Positions 39,059-54,200 of a stretch of DNA of 64,000 nucleotides are shown here, piece by piece. The translations under genes and the position numbers were made by a program. Location of the stretch: the NCBI RefSeq assembly GCF_964355755.1, contig NC_092679.1, positions 17,722,932-17,786,931 on the forward strand, given 5' to 3'. The notes under the pieces are model-generated. The model saw nothing but the letters and a program-made list of their open reading frames with translations. It ran no database searches and was not told the origin of the DNA. Positions within the stretch are counted from its first letter, which is position 1, and every line of letters begins with the position of its first letter. Source of the stretch: Antedon mediterranea. Lineage: Eukaryota; Echinodermata; Crinoidea; Comatulida; Antedonidae.

Positions 39059-39899
39059 TAGTACAGTACTGTAAAGGCCCTACTGTATGTACAGTACTGC
39101 AAAGGCCTCCACTGTATGTACAGTACTGTAAAGGCCCCACTGTATGTACAGTACTGCAAAGGGGCTCTTCTATACTGTATGTACAGTACTGTAAAGGGGC
39201 TCTTCTATACTGTATGTACAGTACTGCAAAAGGCTCCATTCTACTGTATGTACAGTACTGCAAAGGACTTTACTGTATGTACAGTACTGCAAAGGGGCTC
39301 TTCTATACTGTATGTACAGTACTGCAAAGGGGCTCTTCTATACTGTATGTACAGTACTGCAAAAGGCTCCATTCTACTGTATGTACAGTACTGTAAAGGC
39401 CCCACTGTATGTACAGTACTGCAAAGGGGCTCTTCTATACTGTATGTACAGTACTGTAAAGGGGCTCTTCTATACTGTATGTACAGTACTGCAAAAGGCT
39501 CCATTCTACTGTATGTACAGTACTGCAAAAGGCTCCATTCTACTGTATGTACAGTACCGCAAAGGACTTTACTGTATGTACAGTACTGCAAAGGACTTTA
39601 CTGTATGTACAGTACTGCAAAGGACTTTACTGTATGTACAGTACTGCAAAGGACTTTACTGTATGTACAGTACTGCAAAGGACTTTACTGTATGTACAGT
39701 ACTGCAAAGGACTTTACTGTATGTACTGTACTGCAAAGGGCTCCACTGTACTGCAAAGCGCTCTACTGTATGTACAGTACTGCAAAGGGCTCCACTGTAT
39801 GTACTGTACTGCAAAGGGCTCCACTGTATGTACAATACTGCATGTACAGTGACTGCTAAGGGCTCCACTGTACTGTATATACAGTATTGCAAGGTATTC
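39059..39899. repeat. Hairpin minisatellite (CTGTATGTACAGTACTGCAA) array
   Basis: Roughly two dozen units of 27 bp (…AAAGGACTT spacer) or about 37 bp (…GGGGCTCTTCTATA or AGGCTCCATTCTA spacers). Each unit contains TACTGTATGTACAGTA, a perfect 7-bp inverted repeat around TG. Spacer types alternate in a higher-order pattern on the left half and become homogeneous 27-mers at 39555-39725. Long open frames on both strands (up to 247 codons) follow from the period and repeat one peptide; I treat them as artefacts. Confidence 0.9.
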
Positions 39900-40399
39900 T
39901 AGTTATATTTACTTTTAAGAGATTTATTTTACCCTATAAACTTGACTGATTTTATAATCAGGAGATTTGCAAGAGAAAATGGCATTTTTTTTAAAAGACT
40001 GATTTTGTTAGATATTTATGATTATGCAATGTAAGCTGTAAATAGTTGGAGACTAGAACAGTAGATGTATTAAAGCTATTACTAAATTAAGACAGCACAT
40101 GTTAAAGGTTTACTTTTTATCGATAGATTTTGCTGTACAATTGTAGTTTTTGTTTTTTGGAAAGGTTAAATACAAGTACAGTATATAGAATTACTATAGC
40201 TTATGATGATTGAAACATCTAGATGTACTCACGTGTGTATTGTAGATGCTTTAATTAAAGTAAATTCATATCTAAAAACTGGACAACCTCTTTTGAGTAA
40301 TATTGATTTTATATTTTACAATTTTAAATGTTTTTATATACAGTAGAATCCCCTTTTGGGACAATTTTTTAATGAACGTAATATATATTTTAACACTAA

Positions 40400-40560
40400 A
40401 ACCTTGTCTACACTATCAAACTTTATGTGTCAAAAAAGTTTGATGTGCCTATATATGGTAGTGATATGCTTAAATATGGTAGTGATATGACATCATCATG
40501 TCCATATATGGGCACATCACATTTTTTTGACACATAAAGTTTGATAGTGTAGACAAAGCT
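40400..40560. mobile_element. Family A MITE
   Basis: CCTTGTCTACACTATCAAAC and GTTTGATAGTGTAGACAAAG are the ends; ATGACATCATCATGTCCATA in the interior. A family D fragment (GGTGTCCCCTTAATATGGG) follows at about 40645. Confidence 0.8.
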
Positions 40561-41028
40561 TAAGGCTGATCATATTCAGAGAACTCTCCTGTTCAGTGGA
40601 AACTTTCCCATGGAGCCATCAAGGAAGGGATGTTGGTTAGTACCAAGGTGTCCCCTTAATATGGGTTCCACTGTAGTATGTTAAAGGGAGAAGGTGGAGG
40701 GGACCTATGAAAATATTGTATTACTTTTGGTTATCCTGATTTGTATTGTATTGTACTACATCACACAGGTGAACCCAGCCTAATCTACATTCACCCAACA
40801 ACAAAACTCTCAACACAGAAATAGTGTAATCTATTTTGTTAGTGATTATTTTATTTATGAACACAATTTCCTTAATTATTGAGATGTTTTGCCCTGGTAT
40901 AATTGTTCTGTACTGTATACAGTACTCTGTACCATCCACTGGCGTTCACATCTCTAAACCACTTCGCTTTATGGTAGATAGTTATTCGGATTGAATTTTT
41001 TTATTTTTTTATTCTATTAATTAGCTTT

Positions 41029-42937
<1,909 letters not shown>

Positions 42938-44644
42938 AGTAGGCTTTCCCTGCCTCTTTTTTGTGGATGTTATTCCGAATAATGAAAGTAATAATAGTCT
43001 TACTCTTATATTAAAAAATTATTCAGTTTCTGGTTCTTAAATAAATATTTAAATAAAATAATTGGCTAATTTATTGACTTAGCCCAGACCCACTACATGC
43101 CTAACGGACTAGGCCAACGTTAGGTTATAATGGTGGTACCGACAAGTAACTATCTATACGTTTGTAACATCGCACTCGGACCGGTTTTAAAACATAAACA
43201 AATCCACGTGGATTTATTGTCAAAACACTTCCGTGTGTTTGTTTGTGAATAATTGCTCATGATTGACCTTTGGGCGTTGGTGGAATGTTTAATATATGCC
43301 ACTTGGATTGAAAAATGTTTTCTTTTAATTGAATATTTAATAAAAGCATAGAATAACTTTGTTTTTATTTAATTGACCTAAATGTATTTAATAAAATATA
43401 ATAATACATTATGAAATTGTGTGTGTCAAGACTGTGAATGCCATGTTGGCATAGAGCTTTTTCAACCAATATTCTTACCCCCTCTTTATTGTCAACCGTA
43501 AATCTACAAACATGCTTGTACATACCAATCCGCCTATTATGTTACAATATTTAAAAAAAACCTATTTCAATAACGTTTGATTTCAAAATGTCATTTGATT
43601 AAACGTTGTAGGTAAGTTATATTTTTGTAAAAACAAATTACTATCCAGGGGGTGGATGATAGTTGGGTAGAATTAATAAATGACGTTCCTAGACAGAAAT
43701 TAGCCAATCAGGCGTGTTCTTAGAAGAACAGTCTAAAAGTCGGTCTTTCATGTGTGTACGTATACAAGCAGCACTCAAATTTCCGGCGTACGAGGTTTTC
43801 GTGGATGATAAAGCTGGTAAGAATACTTTTTTTAAATTCTGGACCTATAATAATAAATTGCTCAATAATAATACGTATTTCAGACATTTGTAGTTCAGAT
43901 TATAGTTCACAATATGGTAGCATAGCTTTAGTTTTGTATGTGTCTTGTATTGTACGTCCACGTCGTCGTATACAAGAAAAAGGCTGGCTAGGCCACCAGG
44001 CTACACAACACTGTTGCGTTGGCACTACTCTGTACACGGCGACTACTGATGGGTCTGCTGAGTGTCAGCCTGTTTCTGTGAAGTGGGTCTATCTTATTTT
44101 TCCAAATGACATTTGGTCAGGCATAAGAACCAACAAATTCTAACCACATTTTAGGGATGTTTGTATGTACTAAATCAATCTCATAATTTTAAATGTATAC
44201 TATAAAGGCTTACCCACTTTAAATTACTTAACTTTAAATTAATTATTAATATTATGTTAAATGTTAATTTTTTTATATTTAAATTTTATTAAAGTAAGCT
44301 AAATTAACAATACTATAAAGGGAATGTATCATCTTGTAATTGTATGTTGACTGACTATGTGACATAAATTGTAGGAGTCTTCACACTTATTATATCGTAA
44401 TTCATATCTCATGGAACCCTTCATTCAATTATCTTAGACAACCCATTTGACACACATAATAAATTTGGAAAGTGGATTTACTCTCTGACGTCTTCAGACA
44501 TGATTTTAAACCTGTAAACTTTCTTGTTCAATTTCAAAAGATATTGTACAGCCTTATTTTTACAACTGTATAATTATAATTTATTTGTTTTCTTGTTTGA
44601 TCTTAGAAGTTTTAGATAGTCTGCAGATCATCTGGAATATTTGA
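42938..44644. promoter_or_regulatory. Divergent ENOPH1 / p180 intergenic region and probable 5' UTR exons
   Basis: ENOPH1 starts leftward at 42937 and p180 coding begins rightward at 44645. A probable non-coding first exon of the p180 gene ends at 43816 (GATAAAGCTG followed by donor GTAAGA). A probable second one begins at 44607 after GATCTTAG and carries the ATG. The segment 43690-43820 is GC-richer than its surroundings. No TATA box or other core element is claimed. The 129-codon open frame at 43754-44143 has no recognised family and crosses the proposed donor. Confidence 0.45.
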
Positions 44645-45272
44645 ATGGAAGATATAGCAGGCAAACTAGTGGCAATGGATGTTTACGAGCCTCAGACGTT
44701 TGCCTTGATGGTTTTTGGTGGATTTTTCATCATCTCAAGTTTGGTGTACCTCGTCTCTGCTTTTGGAACAACCGAGAAGAGTTATGAGGAGGCTATTGCC
44801 GAGCAGCGTGCTCATATGGAGAACGAAAAGCATGCTAAGTCCGATGGCAAAAGTAAAAAGAAGCCATTCAATGCACGTAAGAAGAAGAAACCAGAAAGTA
44901 TGCAGGAAGCACAAGTGATAACCCCAACTCCAGTTGTGATACCTGTTAATGATGTCCCAGTGGCACCAGTGAAGCCGCAGAAAGTGCAGAAACAGTCACC
45001 TAAACCCAAAGCTGACAGTGATGCAAAGCCAGTAAAGAAAGCCAAATCTTCTGAAGAGAAAACGACTCCTAAGCCTAAGAAAGAGGCAAAGAAGCCTGCG
45101 CCAGTTGTAGTTGAAGAGTTCATTCAGAAAGCGGTTGATAAGCAAACCTTTGCTGCTCCTCCACCTCCGCAACCAAAGAAGGTGACTGAGGTACCAGTTA
45201 AGGCAGCTCACAGTGAGCCTGTGAAGAGTGAACCTTTAAAGGTGAAGGCTAAGAAGGAGACCACAATTTCTG
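44645..45272 (+). CDS. RRBP1: p180/kinectin exon 1: TM anchor and basic domain
   Basis: 628 nt from ATG to donor GTAAGA. Encodes the membrane anchor ALMVFGGFFIISSLVYLVSA and a Lys/Pro/Ala-rich basic cytoplasmic domain. Read-through of the donor continues 25 codons to a TAA at 45347-45349. Confidence 0.93.
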
Positions 45273-48200
45273 GTAAGATATCAATTTCTCCTATACATAT
45301 TAGGGAGCTTTCGTTCGATTTTCCCAACTTGCCTCCATACACACAATAAATTGACATGGCCTAGGTAAGTCTTCAAAATCTCCCTATAATTAATATTTAA
45401 TTATAACAAATAAACTGTAGGATGCTGGGTTAGCTAAAATTGATAATTATTAAAAATTATGTGTATTGGGGTTTAATATTGTTTAATAATTATGTTAACA
45501 AATCTGGAGACGTGACTGACAGCTACTGGATATAAACCTACAAATCCTATATCATACAAAGCACCGAAAATTAACTGATTCTAGAATAGTGAACACTAAA
45601 AGGTATTCCCTAATGAATAGCAATAGGAAAACATAAAATTGTCAGTAACAGGTGGACTGGGGAAAAAAATCTCCACCAGTAGCAATCCTACAACAGATGT
45701 TGCTACAATCATCCCTTGTTGACTGTAATTGAAGGCTAATATTAACTCACTACGAATAGTAAATTTAATTATTAAATTTCTATTTATATGCTCATTTGTT
45801 TTGAAAATCAGGTTCTTGTTTCATTTATAGTTTTAAATTTAGTACTAACTTTTGTTACCAAACAATTCAATACAGACATTTTTGTGAAAGGGTTTTTTTT
45901 TTAAACGGTTACACAGTATTTGTTTGATTTGTTGTACTGTAATTTAATTTGCCCAAGGAGATAATTTGAAAATATGTGTTTCTGGCTTCTTTTTTTTTTT
46001 AATGCCAACTGCTAAATCTGCCTCTGTACACTACACTATACAGATTAAATACTTAATACTGTATGAGACTTGATTATAAATAAGAAAATCGCTATAAAAT
46101 ATTATTATCAATAAAGCCTTATGAATACAGTACATAAAAAACTCAAAATTCAATTTAGTTTTTTGAATAATTATAATAATAATCAGCAAAAACCTTGGCC
46201 AATGTATAAAAGATTTTTAGAAACCCAATAAGCCGTAAACAAGTCTGACTTCGCAGAATATAGCCCAGATTTAAACTTATTATTCTAATGTTACATTAAA
46301 ATACAATACTAGTGTTAGTTGTTATGACAATTAAAAACCATTGCACAAATTCTCACACAGACTGATTATATACAGTTTTTTAATAAATTATATAGAGCGT
46401 AACATTGAACAGTTGAAATGAAAACCACAACAAATTGAAATGTAAATGTTGTGTTTTTTTCTACAGTAAAGTGATGCGTCTAAATCACTGTCTAAAGCTC
46501 TGTATATACATTATCAAACTAGAAATGACAAAAAAAAAGTGTGATGCACCCAAATATGGTATTATTATTATATATCATTATGTCCATATATTGGCACATC
46601 ACATAGTACTGTAGGCCATCCTGGATATACTTTACTGTAGTAGTATATGATGAGACATAACCTCTCACTATTGGGGAGTACAGTAGTAGGCACTTCATTC
46701 CAATGAACGAATGAATTTTTAGATATAGGGATTCAGTAGAATGATTTAAAATTGGAGTAAACAATATCAATTGTATACTGTAATTGTCACGATAGCCAAA
46801 CTAAATGATCAAGCCTTATCCATCCATGTGGGTTTTGAGGTTCCCCTTTTCCTGTCTATGCCCGACTGGCCTACTGTAGCTGTTTTCACCATTTGTAAGA
46901 AAAAAACGAACCCATTAATTAAATCAATTTCATTGGTCTATTTTTTTAAAACAAGAAATACAGTCCATTTGTTTTTCCCGGAAAAAAAACACCTGGTATT
47001 ACAGTAGCTAAGATTCCTAATGATCGTTGACCAAAAAGAATTTTTGTCAATGATTTTAATGAAAAGGAAAAATTTTGAAGCAAAAATATCTTTCATTGAC
47101 AGGAAGTAAATTTGCGTTACAATTATACTTGTTAATGTGATTCTTCCTGAAGGCAGTGTTTACACATCCTGTCCTGAGTAAACAACAAGTAACCATGAAT
47201 GCTTGCTAGATCAACTGAAATCCACTTTTTGTAGTTCGACAAATTTAATACCACTATTTTCTAATGTAAATTAGATTAGGATTCACAAGCTAATCTAACT
47301 ATAATAACTGATAATCTACAGTACAGAAAGAAATTACTGCTTCGTATCTACGCGTAGGCTTTCGTAGGTAGATCGTAGGTAGAACGTAGGTCATTGTTCT
47401 CTCCTACGATGTATTGTTTGTAGCCTACGATGTATTGTTTGTAGCCTACGATGTATTGTTCTCTCCTACGATGTATTGTTCGTAGCCTACGATGTATTGT
47501 TCTCTCCTACCTACGATGTATTGTTCGTAGCCTACGATGTATTGTTATGAAATCTAGGCTACGCCTCGATCGTAGGGTGGTTCGTAGAAGCATGGAAAAT
47601 GCAAACAAACAATGTATTGTTTGCTAATTAAAATCCTACCTAAAGATAGTAGGTCAATTTTTGTAGCCGCCCTACATCGTAGGTAATTGTTCTCTCCTAC
47701 GATGTATTGTTTGTAGCCTACGATGTATTGTTTGTTATCCTAATTTGGACGGAAATCCGCCGACGAAACGACATCGGGCCGGTGGAAATCAGCTCACGTA
47801 GAGAGAGTCGAGGCTAGGTTAGGCCTAGCTAGCCTGTTTCGGCGGCCTACACTATAAATTATTTATTCCTACCTTGTTGGGTTAGCGAATTATAAAAACA
47901 ACGACAACTAGGCTAGGACACCAACAAAATATATGCAAAATAAATATATATTCCATATTAAGATTTAACATAAATAAATAGGCCTTTTAAAATGATTACG
48001 ACATGTATAAAGAAAAAGGCCCGACCAGAATTTGGAGGGGAAAAAACATGTGAGCTGAGCAGTTTAAAGAGAGTATTATGTTTCATGTCATGTGACACAA
48101 AATCCAGGTACACGATCTTAATTACTGTTTTATTGTCGTCAGACGGTAGCCACCCTAAAAAAAAAACATGTGAGAGATTGCGGTAAGCAGAGAGTATCGC

Positions 48201-51200
48201 GTTTCATGCCAAGTGACCCAAAAAAAAACTAGGTCTGTATTAATTACGGTCGTTCTGTCGGCAGTCTTTTTGAACGACCGATTGAACGCCCTGATGCTAT
48301 ATTTAGAATGAATTGTTTACGATCTTTTTTTCTCGGCATCGTTTCTGGATGGGACGTTCGCTATATTATGTTTATTAGTTGGCCTGTTCGTTGCGGTTCA
48401 CCTGTGTTGGATCGTGTCTCTCTCTACGTTATACATCGTGGGAAATTTATATTTGCCGTTGAGTAGGTAAACACGCACGAAGGAAAATATTACGATTAAA
48501 AAATATTATTTATTTTTTATTAATTTACAACTTTGTCCTCCGCCAATTAAATTTAACACATTAATTTCACACCTTACTTCACTAAGAACATCGTAGGGTT
48601 GTTTATTTTGGTTACGAACTCCCTACGAAGTTCAGAACGTAGCTCATTGAAAGTTGTTTATTGAGGTTACGAAGCCAAACAATGGAACCTACGAAGCCAA
48701 CAACGTAGCCTACGTTCTATCTACGAAGCTACTTCGTAGGTAAAGTTGCAGTATTTTCTTTCTGTACTGTATTTCACATTACAAAGGGTCTTGCCTTATC
48801 AGTATTCATATTGATTTTGTTTAGTGCAATTATACAGTACTTTGTACTTTTTCTTGGTTTTCTGTATATAATCTTCACATTTGTCAATGTCATTGTCACA
48901 TATTCAATGTCTAGTTTAATGTCTAACTGTATTAATAACACTGTAGTATAAAAAAACATTCATGGCATTCAATCCTCCTCTTATTTGACCAGATATTGAA
49001 ATAAAGAAATGTACAGTATCTACTAACTAGTGTATACTGTAATGTATAATTTAATGTAATTTTTTAAGGATGGCGAAATAGAAGGTAAGTTATTCTTCCT
49101 CTGTCACATTTGCCTCATTTGAATACATGGTCACACTAGACTGAACAACCATGCTGTCATAATTGACGTGACTATCGCAACCAAAATGTTTGGTCGAGTG
49201 GAAAAGGGTTTACTATGACACTGGAACCCTGGGTTCGAGGTCTATCAATAGCGTGTTTTTTTTTTAATAGAGATTATTTAAAGGGTTAGGTTAAGTACAT
49301 AGAAGGTAATCTCTTTTTCTGTCTCTAGGCAAATGTGACCGAGCAAGAAAAGATTACGAAATAGGATGTAGTAAAGTACAGTAACTCAAATATAGACTAG
49401 TAAAATTAAAATAAAAAAGAAATTGATGCCTGTGGCCTTGTTCACCATTCACACTTAGGCTAAGGGAAACACTTACCCTTTACAATTATTGAGTTTAAGT
49501 GAAATACTTAATATTCAAAGGAAATATCTCACTTAAGTATGATTGGTGAATACGGTCACTATCAGTATACAAAAATTTGGTCGTGAGTGACCTATCTTAA
49601 TATATCACAGGTCATTCAACTGATTTTATTAATTATTATTGGAAGGCTCTTGAATTATATATTATTATTAATATTAATTACTTAACAAATTAAGGTTAGT
49701 AATTAATAATTTGGGACTTTAGCAATTATTGCTATTATTTTGTATGGTTTGTTTAATGATCTATGCATTGTCTCTCATTTATGCATGCTATTATTAGTCA
49801 TAGAAGCATTGAATAGAGACTTCAATACTGCTCTTTCATTAAATCAATAATTCCCCCTTGGTGTACAGGCCATACTGTTTGAACTTGCTTGCATATAATA
49901 CTTATGCGAAATGTGTGTTTTGTCTTTTAAAAGCATCCTCTAAATAGGGATGTCATTGATTCCATTCGTTTATTTTTAATGTTCTTGATTTACTGATAAA
50001 TATACAGTAGGCCTACTAACTACAAATGTTGCCAAAATGAAAATGTAAAATATGTACAGTATCCATTTAGTATTTAGGCTTTAATGATTTAGAGAAATAC
50101 ACTATTGATTATAGGCTTGTTGAATTGGAACAATAATTACCATGCAAAAGATAGGAAATTAGGTTATGCAGATATTTCACAATGTTTGCATCCTCACCCT
50201 GATCCCCCAACCCCCACCAGTTACTATACAGTAATTTCAAAATATTTGATCTGCCGCCACTTTAGTTTTGGAGTAATTTTGATGCGCATTCACACTACTT
50301 TTTTAGGGTTCTCTCTTTTCCAGAAGTATACTTGTTTGGCTTTAAATGGCTCAAGCACACCTTTCAGACATTGTGATGAGTTTGATAATGACATTCTTGA
50401 CATTATAACAGATAATATGTGAACTTGAGGTATTTGAATGATTCAAGATGCCCAATGCATACAAATTAGCTAATAATTCCCCTACTACATTCTGCTAGAC
50501 TTGCTAAATTAGACATGATCGACATTAACACTGGCAGGCAGAAATAATTATATGACGTTAAATAGGACAAAGTAAAAAAAAATGGAATTTGTAATGTTTC
50601 TTTCAGCATAAATCCAGGGACTGGCAAATATGGATCTATTTACTAGATTAATGCATGGCACTCTAGCCTGTCAGAAACCATTGCAATACAGTACTGTATA
50701 CAAGTACTATAATTTAGCACTGTTCTGTACTGTATATCCCTGCTGTTTGGGGATATTTACTTTTTCTGTTTTCTATCACTAGAGAGTATTACTAAAGTTA
50801 ATAATGACATACTACTAGTACTACTGTAGTTTATAAAGGAAATCTGTATATACTACAGTAGATATTATTGTTGTTTTCATTATTTACTGTAAAGGTCTGT
50901 CCATGAAGACAGCCAATATCAGTATTATTATATTATTGTTTTATTATTATTTTAAACCTCAATATTATTGATTTATTTATGACATTTTTGTATGTTTTTT
51001 TTTTCCTAGCTTCAAGTGGTTCAGTAAAGACCGTGGTGGCCACTATCAAAGCGGCTCGTCTAAATGACAAGGAGATCCAGCAGATAGTTGATACGTTGCT
51101 TAACAAACAAAATGGCTCTGGGAATGCTGATCAATGGACTATGGTAAGTTGTTTAAAGCCCGTTTCTATTGAGAAAATATGCTTTTATTATTGAGCTAAT

Positions 51201-54200
51201 GACATCTTTAGGCTTTGACGCGAATTTACACAGACGCGGTTCGTTTAGGGAGAAAGCTTGTCCCACGTAGAATCTGTACCTATCCTCGCTTTGTGTAAAT
51301 GGTCATAAGGAATACCATACTGTAGATTCTATATTGTTATTACCGTTGCCACTGGTCTGTGTAAATTGCCCTTTTGTTACAATATTCACTTATTAACACT
51401 CACTTAATTAAAGGAAAAAACCGTAAGATAAATAAAAATCTGGAAATATGTTAATGGAATAATATACAGATATTGACTGCTTAGAGGTTAAATATAAGAT
51501 TTGACATCCCCTCGGGAATGATATTAAGTTCTCGGGGAATATATATTTCCCTCAGCGCGGATGGCAAATCTTATATTTAACCGATATAAAAGGCAATATC
51601 TGTTATATTATATAGCCAAGAACAAGTCTGCTGGGTTGGGTGAAGCTAGGCTAGGCCTCCTATAGTATTTGTATTGTATTAATTTAAACAAGCCTGCCAA
51701 GACACCTACCTTGCGAAGAATAATATACAGATAATTACTAATTAATGATTCCTTGGCAATAAAATATTCACTTAGGCCTGGGTCGTTTAAATTAACAGAA
51801 GAATTTCCATCAATAAGCCTATTAATAATAATATTATAATCAGGTAGGCCGAATAAACAATTCGTCTTCTTCTCGATCTTCGAGGAGCCGAATCACCGGA
51901 TGTTCAGCGCGTACTAGTTACTAGGTTACTGTGAGTGAGTATTGACCAATCACAAACGGTGTTTCATCACATTTAGGGTGGACTTATAACAAATGAGGGC
52001 GCTATGTATGCATAGCTTAAATAGTTTAGAAGATTAATTTCTTCAAGCAAATTCCGTGGCGCAGCGGTTGAAGCGTTGTCTTGTGATGGAGTGACAATTG
52101 CATCGGAAGTTCAAGACCAGTAGATGACTTTTGTTTATTTATCGGCAAACGCGAGTGTTGCACACGAAAATTACACAGTCAATATCATCGTACTCGAGAA
52201 TTTATATGATTAATGACAGGGGACACGATAATTACGTGAAAATTACAAAGTCAATATCATCGTTCTCGAGGATATATACGATTTACGATCCTCGCAGCGG
52301 TAGTCATGTGATGCAGTTTCAACCAATCACGTTCGCGTATTTACATAGGCTATGTAATATTATACAGATATTGACTGTTTAGAGGTTAAATATAAGATTT
52401 GACATCCCCGAGGGAATGATATTATGTTCGAGGGAATATATATTTCCCGAAGCGCCAGCTGAGGGAAATATATATTCCCCGAGAACTTAATATCATTCCC
52501 GAGGGGATGTCAAATCTTATATTTAACCGATATAAAAGGCAATATCTGTTATATTATATAGCCAAGAACAAGTCTGCTGCTGGGTTGGGTGAAGCTAGGC
52601 TAGGCCTCCTATAGCCTATACTATAGTATTTGTATTGTATTTAAACAAGCCTGCCTAGACACCTTACCTTGCGAAGAATAATATACAGATAATTACTAAT
52701 TAATGATTCCTTGGCAATAAAATATTCACTTACTTTAGACCTAGGTCGTTTAAATTAACAGAAGAATTTCCATCAATAAGCCTATTTATTAATAATAATA
52801 ATATTATAATCAGGTAGGCCGAATAAACAATTCGTCTTCTTCTCTTCGAGGAGCCGAATCACCGGATGTTCAGCGAGTACTAGTTACTAGGTTACTACCG
52901 TGAGTATTGACCAATCACAAACGGTGTTTCATCACATTTAGGGTGGACTAATAACAAATGAGGGCGCTATGTATGCATAGTTTAAATAGTTTAGATGATT
53001 AATTTCTTCAAGCAAGCTACGTGGCGCAGCGGTTGAAGCGTTGTCTTGCGATGGAGTGACAATTCCACCCGAGTTCAAGATCGAGTAGATGACTTTTGTT
53101 TATTTATCGGCAACGCGAGTGTTGGCACACGAAAATTACACAGTCAATATCATCTAATTACGCGAAAATTACACAGTCAATATCATCGTTCTCGAGGATA
53201 TATACGATTTACGATCCTCGCAGCGGTAGTCATGTGATGCAGTTTCAACCAATCACGTTCGCGTATTTACATAGGCTATGTAATATATTAAAATATATAT
53301 TGACTTGTGAAGTGAAATACTTGACATTTAATAATTAGGATTGGTGATCAGTAGGACCACTGAATCTGACTTTATTCCATACATTAACTTTATATCTGTT
53401 TTTTTAAATTATTTGAACGTTTTTGAATCCTCCCCTGGGGACATAAAATATTGCATTGAGTCACATTGCGCCAATCTAATTTTCAGAGACAAATGTCTGT
53501 AAATGCAATGCTTCCATTTATATGAGTGGCTTGCAATCCGCATTATACTTTCTTGGCTCTCAATCATTAAGTAAGATTGAAAGCTATGATGATTGCATTT
53601 AATATTTTGTGCATCCATGTTCTTGGAAAACAAATGTTAATATAGAAACATTTAATTATCATATCTAATGAATGAACGTTGTATACATTTTTTTTATTCT
53701 TTTGAATTTATGAATTTACAAGATTATTGACAAACCAAGTAGTCTTCCCAACGCAAATTTAAACAATTTATTTATCTTTCCGAGTTTCTTATTTAATCTG
53801 AATCATTTATTCAATTCAAATATGCAGTATTTGTATAATTTCCTATTTGAATAGAATTCATTTTTATTAATATGTTATTTCATTCTATTCGAATTAATTT
53901 ATTATGAAAGTTATTTAATGGCATTCTACTGATTCTGAAAGCCTATTACAACTTACAGTACATACTGTACAGTAATTATTATTTTGAGCTGATTTACATT
54001 TATTAATGAATTTTATATTTAAATGGGGCTTAGGGTGGCTTAGTAGTACTGTAGTAGTACTTTACATCTCTCAAGATGAGTAGGGGGTTACCTTGGTATA
54101 CTAGTACACACACACAGCCACTGATCATAACTGGGCTCATTGTGCAATTGGGACTAGACCATTTTAAAAGTGTTTTCCACCTGTTGGTCCCATCCTACAC

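Larger units (their letters stand above)
45273..51009 (+). other. p180 intron 1, 5.7 kb
   Basis: Contains a truncated family A MITE (46493-46610), the 1.45-kb foldback element (47317-48771), a SINE-like head inside a small TIR pair (49098-49345) and a GGTGAATACGGTCAC-type MITE (49430-49558). The stretches 45360-46490, 46780-47300 and 49560-51000 are AT-rich with no recognised feature. Confidence 0.65.
51459..53285 (+). repeat. 0.9-kb tandem duplication with foldback heads and tRNA-like promoters
   Basis: Two units (about 51459-52356 and 52357-53285) share the same order. Each has a foldback, AGCCAAGAACAAGTCTGCTG, TAGGCTAGGCCTCCTATAG, CGAATAAACAATTCGTCTTC, CCAATCACAAACGGTGTTTC, a tRNA-like segment and CCTCGCAGCGGTAGTCATGT. 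The foldback of unit 2 (52357-52560) is nearly perfect: GAGGTTAAATATAAGATTTG against CAAATCTTATATTTAACCG, with GGGAATATATATTTCCC repeats inside. Unit 1 has a shorter centre. Units differ by small indels, so the duplication is not brand new. Confidence 0.85.

Noticed and set aside
39116-39859. 247-codon open frame and partners on both strands
   Set aside because: The 27/37-bp minisatellite lacks stops in several frames; the peptide is a periodic MYSTAKG/CTVLQR repeat, so not a real gene.
43754-44143. 129-codon frame upstream of the p180 gene
   Set aside because: No recognisable domain, and a good splice donor at 43816 interrupts it; more likely 5' UTR exon plus intron.
47397-47735. CRISPR-like regularly spaced repeat
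   Set aside because: Units are contiguous tandem repeats without unique spacers, inside a eukaryotic TIR element.
49065-49085. Micro-exon-like AG-GATGGCGAAATAGAAG-GTAAGT between p180 exons 1 and 2
   Set aside because: At 16 nt it would shift the frame; direct joining of exons 1 and 2 is in phase.
50105-50422. 105-codon frame in p180 intron 1
   Set aside because: No family resemblance and no in-phase splice sites; composition typical of chance AT-rich frames.
52054-52118. Possible functional tRNA gene
   Set aside because: A and B boxes are present, but the acceptor and anticodon arms do not pair; tRNA-derived repeat preferred.
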